From Thermoflexales bacterium (GTDB lineage Bacteria; Chloroflexota; Anaerolineae; Fen-1058), in NCBI GenBank assembly GCA_030834835.1, contig JAUQXD010001205.1, positions 1 through 6,739 on the forward strand: 6,739 nt of DNA. Direction: 5' to 3'. A program made the translations under genes and the position numbers. Positions 5,245-6,739 of the stretch are shown here, piece by piece. The notes beneath the pieces were generated by a model that did no database searches, was not told the origin of the DNA, and saw nothing but the letters and a program-made list of their open reading frames with translations. How positions within the stretch are numbered: position 1 is the first letter of the stretch; every line of letters begins with the position of its first letter.

Positions 5245-6738
5245 CTACTCGTCGCCACCTGGCAGTGTGGGCACAAACTCCACAGTGGGCGCGGGCGTGG
5301 GTGTGGAGGTGGGCGAACCGGCGGGTGTGGGGGTCGTCGCCGACGCTGTCGTTGCCGACGCCGTCGTTGCCACCGGAGCAGTTCCGGCGCTCCCGCCTGT
5401 CTCCGGCGCACCAGCGTTGATCCACGCGATGAATCGCTTGATTTCTGCCTGGGAAAATTGACCCGCGTGACCGCCCTTCTGCTGAATTACGATGAGCACA
5501 CTCTTAGCGGGATCATTCGGCACGATGGCCGCGCCGCTCTTGCCGCCCTTCAAGGCGTCGGCGTAGGTCTTCAGCGATAGATCGCCCAGTTTGGTGGCGA
5601 CGTGGCAGGTCGCGCATTTGGCCGTGATCAATTCATCCAGGCCGCCCGTCCAGCCTTCCGCCGCAACGCTCGGCGCGGGAGTCGCTGCCCCGCCCACTTC
5701 GGGCGCGCCTGCCTTGATCCACGCGATGACACGCTCGATCTCTTCGGCGGAGAGTTGTCCAGCGTGGCCGCCCTTCTGCTGAATCGTGACGAGCACACTC
5801 TTAGCGGGATCGTTCGGCACGATGGCCGCGCCGCTCTTGCCGCCCTTCACGGCGTCGGCGTAAGTCTTCAGCGATAGGTCGCCCAATGCAGAATTGACGT
5901 GACAGGCCGCACACTTCGTAGTGATGAGTTGATCGATGCCGCCTGTCCAACCCTCCGACGCTGCTGCAACCGGCGCGGCTGCGCCGGGCTGCTCGGGTGC
6001 ACCGGCTGTGATCCACGCGATGACGGTCGCCAGCTCATCGGCGCTGAGTTGACCGGCGTGACCGCCCTTCTGCTGAATCTGAACGAGCACGCTGGCGTCG
6101 GGATCATTCGGCACGATGGCCGGGCCACCTTTGCCGCCCTTCAGCGCATCGGCATAGGTCTTTAGCGAGAGATCACCCAACGCGGAATTGATGTGACACG
6201 CCGCGCACTTGTTGTTAAAGATCGCGCTGATGGTGGTATCCCAGGCGTCGGCATTCACGACTGCCCCCGGCGTCGGCGTCGGCGTGATCGTCGGCGTGGG
6301 GCTGGGCACCAACGTCGGCGTCGGCGTGTAGGGCACAAACGCTTCACCGGTCACGACGGGCGGCACGGTGTCGATGGCCGTCTTTTCGAACGTGACGAAC
6401 TGGAACAACAAGAAGGCCGAGACCACGACGATCACACCTGCGACCGGATAGAACACGCGCTTTCGCTGGTGCAGGACCTTCGGCGAAACGTCTTTCGTTG
6501 CCTTGCCTGCTTCGATCAGGGCCAGCTCAGCCGGATGCTCGTGCTGCATTTCCTCGCGCGTCATCTGGCCCGTGAACATCGCTTTGTTGAAATGGCGCAG
6601 GTGGACGTGATAGAAGTGCCACAAAATAATGGCCAGCACGGCCGGAATCAGCAGTTGATAGAAGATATTGACGAAGTACACCACCGGATATTTATCTTGC
6701 GATGGAATGTAGTGTGACATCCACGCGGCCGAGAAGTT
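5245..6738 (-). CDS. Membrane cytochrome (probably b-type C-terminal part) fused to three tandem c-type cytochrome domains, 5' end outside window
   Basis: The frame stays open through the right edge (upstream residues NFSAAW). The ATG at 6720 is therefore likely internal, and the gene begins outside the window. From that Met, residues 13-38 form a hydrophobic helix ending in WHFYHVHLRHF, followed by AMFTGQMTREEMQHEHP. This resembles the last helix and tail of diheme cytochrome b subunits; the assignment is by appearance. A second helix spans about 90-110, then a Pro/Thr linker (about 131-151). Three cytochrome c domains follow, with CAACH at 172, CAACH at 270 and CATCH at 369. Each has LSLKTYADA, KGG, a VPNDP turn, a QQKGGHAGQ segment and an IAWI.AGAPE end. 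They resemble the planctomycete-type cytochrome c family. A Thr/Pro/Ala-rich tail ends in GGDE. The protein plausibly carries electrons from the quinone pool outward, alongside the multiheme cytochrome downstream. Confidence 0.8.
   Translation of the reverse strand, partial: NFSAAWMSHYIPSQDKYPVVYFVNIFYQLLIPAVLAIILWHFYHVHLRHFNKAMFTGQMTREEMQHEHPAELALIEAGKATKDVSPKVLHQRKRVFYPVAGVIVVVSAFLLFQFVTFEKTAIDTVPPVVTGEAFVPYTPTPTLVPSPTPTITPTPTPGAVVNADAWDTTISAIFNNKCAACHINSALGDLSLKTYADALKGGKGGPAIVPNDPDASVLVQIQQKGGHAGQLSADELATVIAWITAGAPEQPGAAAPVAAASEGWTGGIDQLITTKCAACHVNSALGDLSLKTYADAVKGGKSGAAIVPNDPAKSVLVTIQQKGGHAGQLSAEEIERVIAWIKAGAPEVGGAATPAPSVAAEGWTGGLDELITAKCATCHVATKLGDLSLKTYADALKGGKSGAAIVPNDPAKSVLIVIQQKGGHAGQFSQAEIKRFIAWINAGAPETGGSAGTAPVATTASATTASATTPTPAGSPTSTPTPAPTVEFVPTLPGGDE
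5415..6235 (-). repeat. Three tandem copies of a 294-297 bp cytochrome domain unit
   Basis: Heme cysteines recur at residues 172, 270 and 369, a period of 98 then 99 codons. The DNA is also closely similar: the box GAGCACACTC occurs on the plus strand at 5494 and 5791 (297 bp apart) and as GAGCACGCTG at 6085 (294 bp). Long stretches between the left two copies are nearly identical (around 5494-5580 and 5791-5877), pointing to recent duplication or gene conversion. Confidence 0.85.
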
Positions 6739-6739
6739 A

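Noticed and set aside
5415..6235. The tandem repeats as a CRISPR array or satellite
   Set aside because: The period is 294-297 bp, coding, in frame and protein-conserved: these are duplicated protein domains.
3912..6717. Plus-strand frames of up to 194 codons opposite the cytochrome genes
   Set aside because: They lie opposite coding sequence with nine plus three heme motifs, and their products are low-complexity with no recognisable family.

Overview
The window comes from a GC-rich bacterium. The phylum is inferred, not shown: Chloroflexota is the best guess, from the mix of long-form HisG, multiheme and repeated c-type cytochrome domains with Pro/Thr linkers, and several small palindromic intergenic repeats. 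All supported genes are on the minus strand, so transcription runs right to left.

Right part (about 3459-6739): a respiratory gene pair. The first gene enters the window already in frame (5' end missing). It encodes the end of a membrane-embedded, probably b-type cytochrome, fused to three tandem c-type cytochrome domains. The second gene, 58 bp downstream with a near-perfect ribosome binding site, encodes a membrane-anchored NapC/NirT-type multiheme cytochrome with nine heme-attachment motifs. Its last domain is a fourth copy of the domain repeated in its neighbour. Together they look like a membrane quinol-to-periplasm electron relay. A GC-rich hairpin after the stop probably ends this unit.

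Middle (about 3133-3458): a compact his-operon control region. It contains a candidate promoter, a 22-codon leader peptide with four consecutive histidine codons, an antiterminator segment overlapping the 3' part of that peptide, and an 11-bp terminator stem followed by a T-rich tract. A perfect palindrome then precedes the hisG ribosome binding site. The arrangement fits classical ribosome-mediated transcription attenuation by histidyl-tRNA. The leader peptide is below the size that most gene callers report.

Left part (1-3132): the histidine biosynthesis genes hisG, hisD and hisC (the last cut by the window edge). hisD and hisC are not separate: one reading frame runs without a stop from the hisD start at 2039 to position 1. 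A 125-bp inverted repeat element (597-721) sits exactly at the domain junction and is translated into a linker of about 42 residues. This appears to be a HisD-HisC fusion created, or at least bridged, by a palindromic repeat. A second type of repeat (7-bp periodic, inverted) fills the hisG-hisD gap.

The strongest points for follow-up are the histidine attenuator, the repeat-bridged HisD-HisC fusion, and the cytochrome domain that occurs four times across two adjacent genes.
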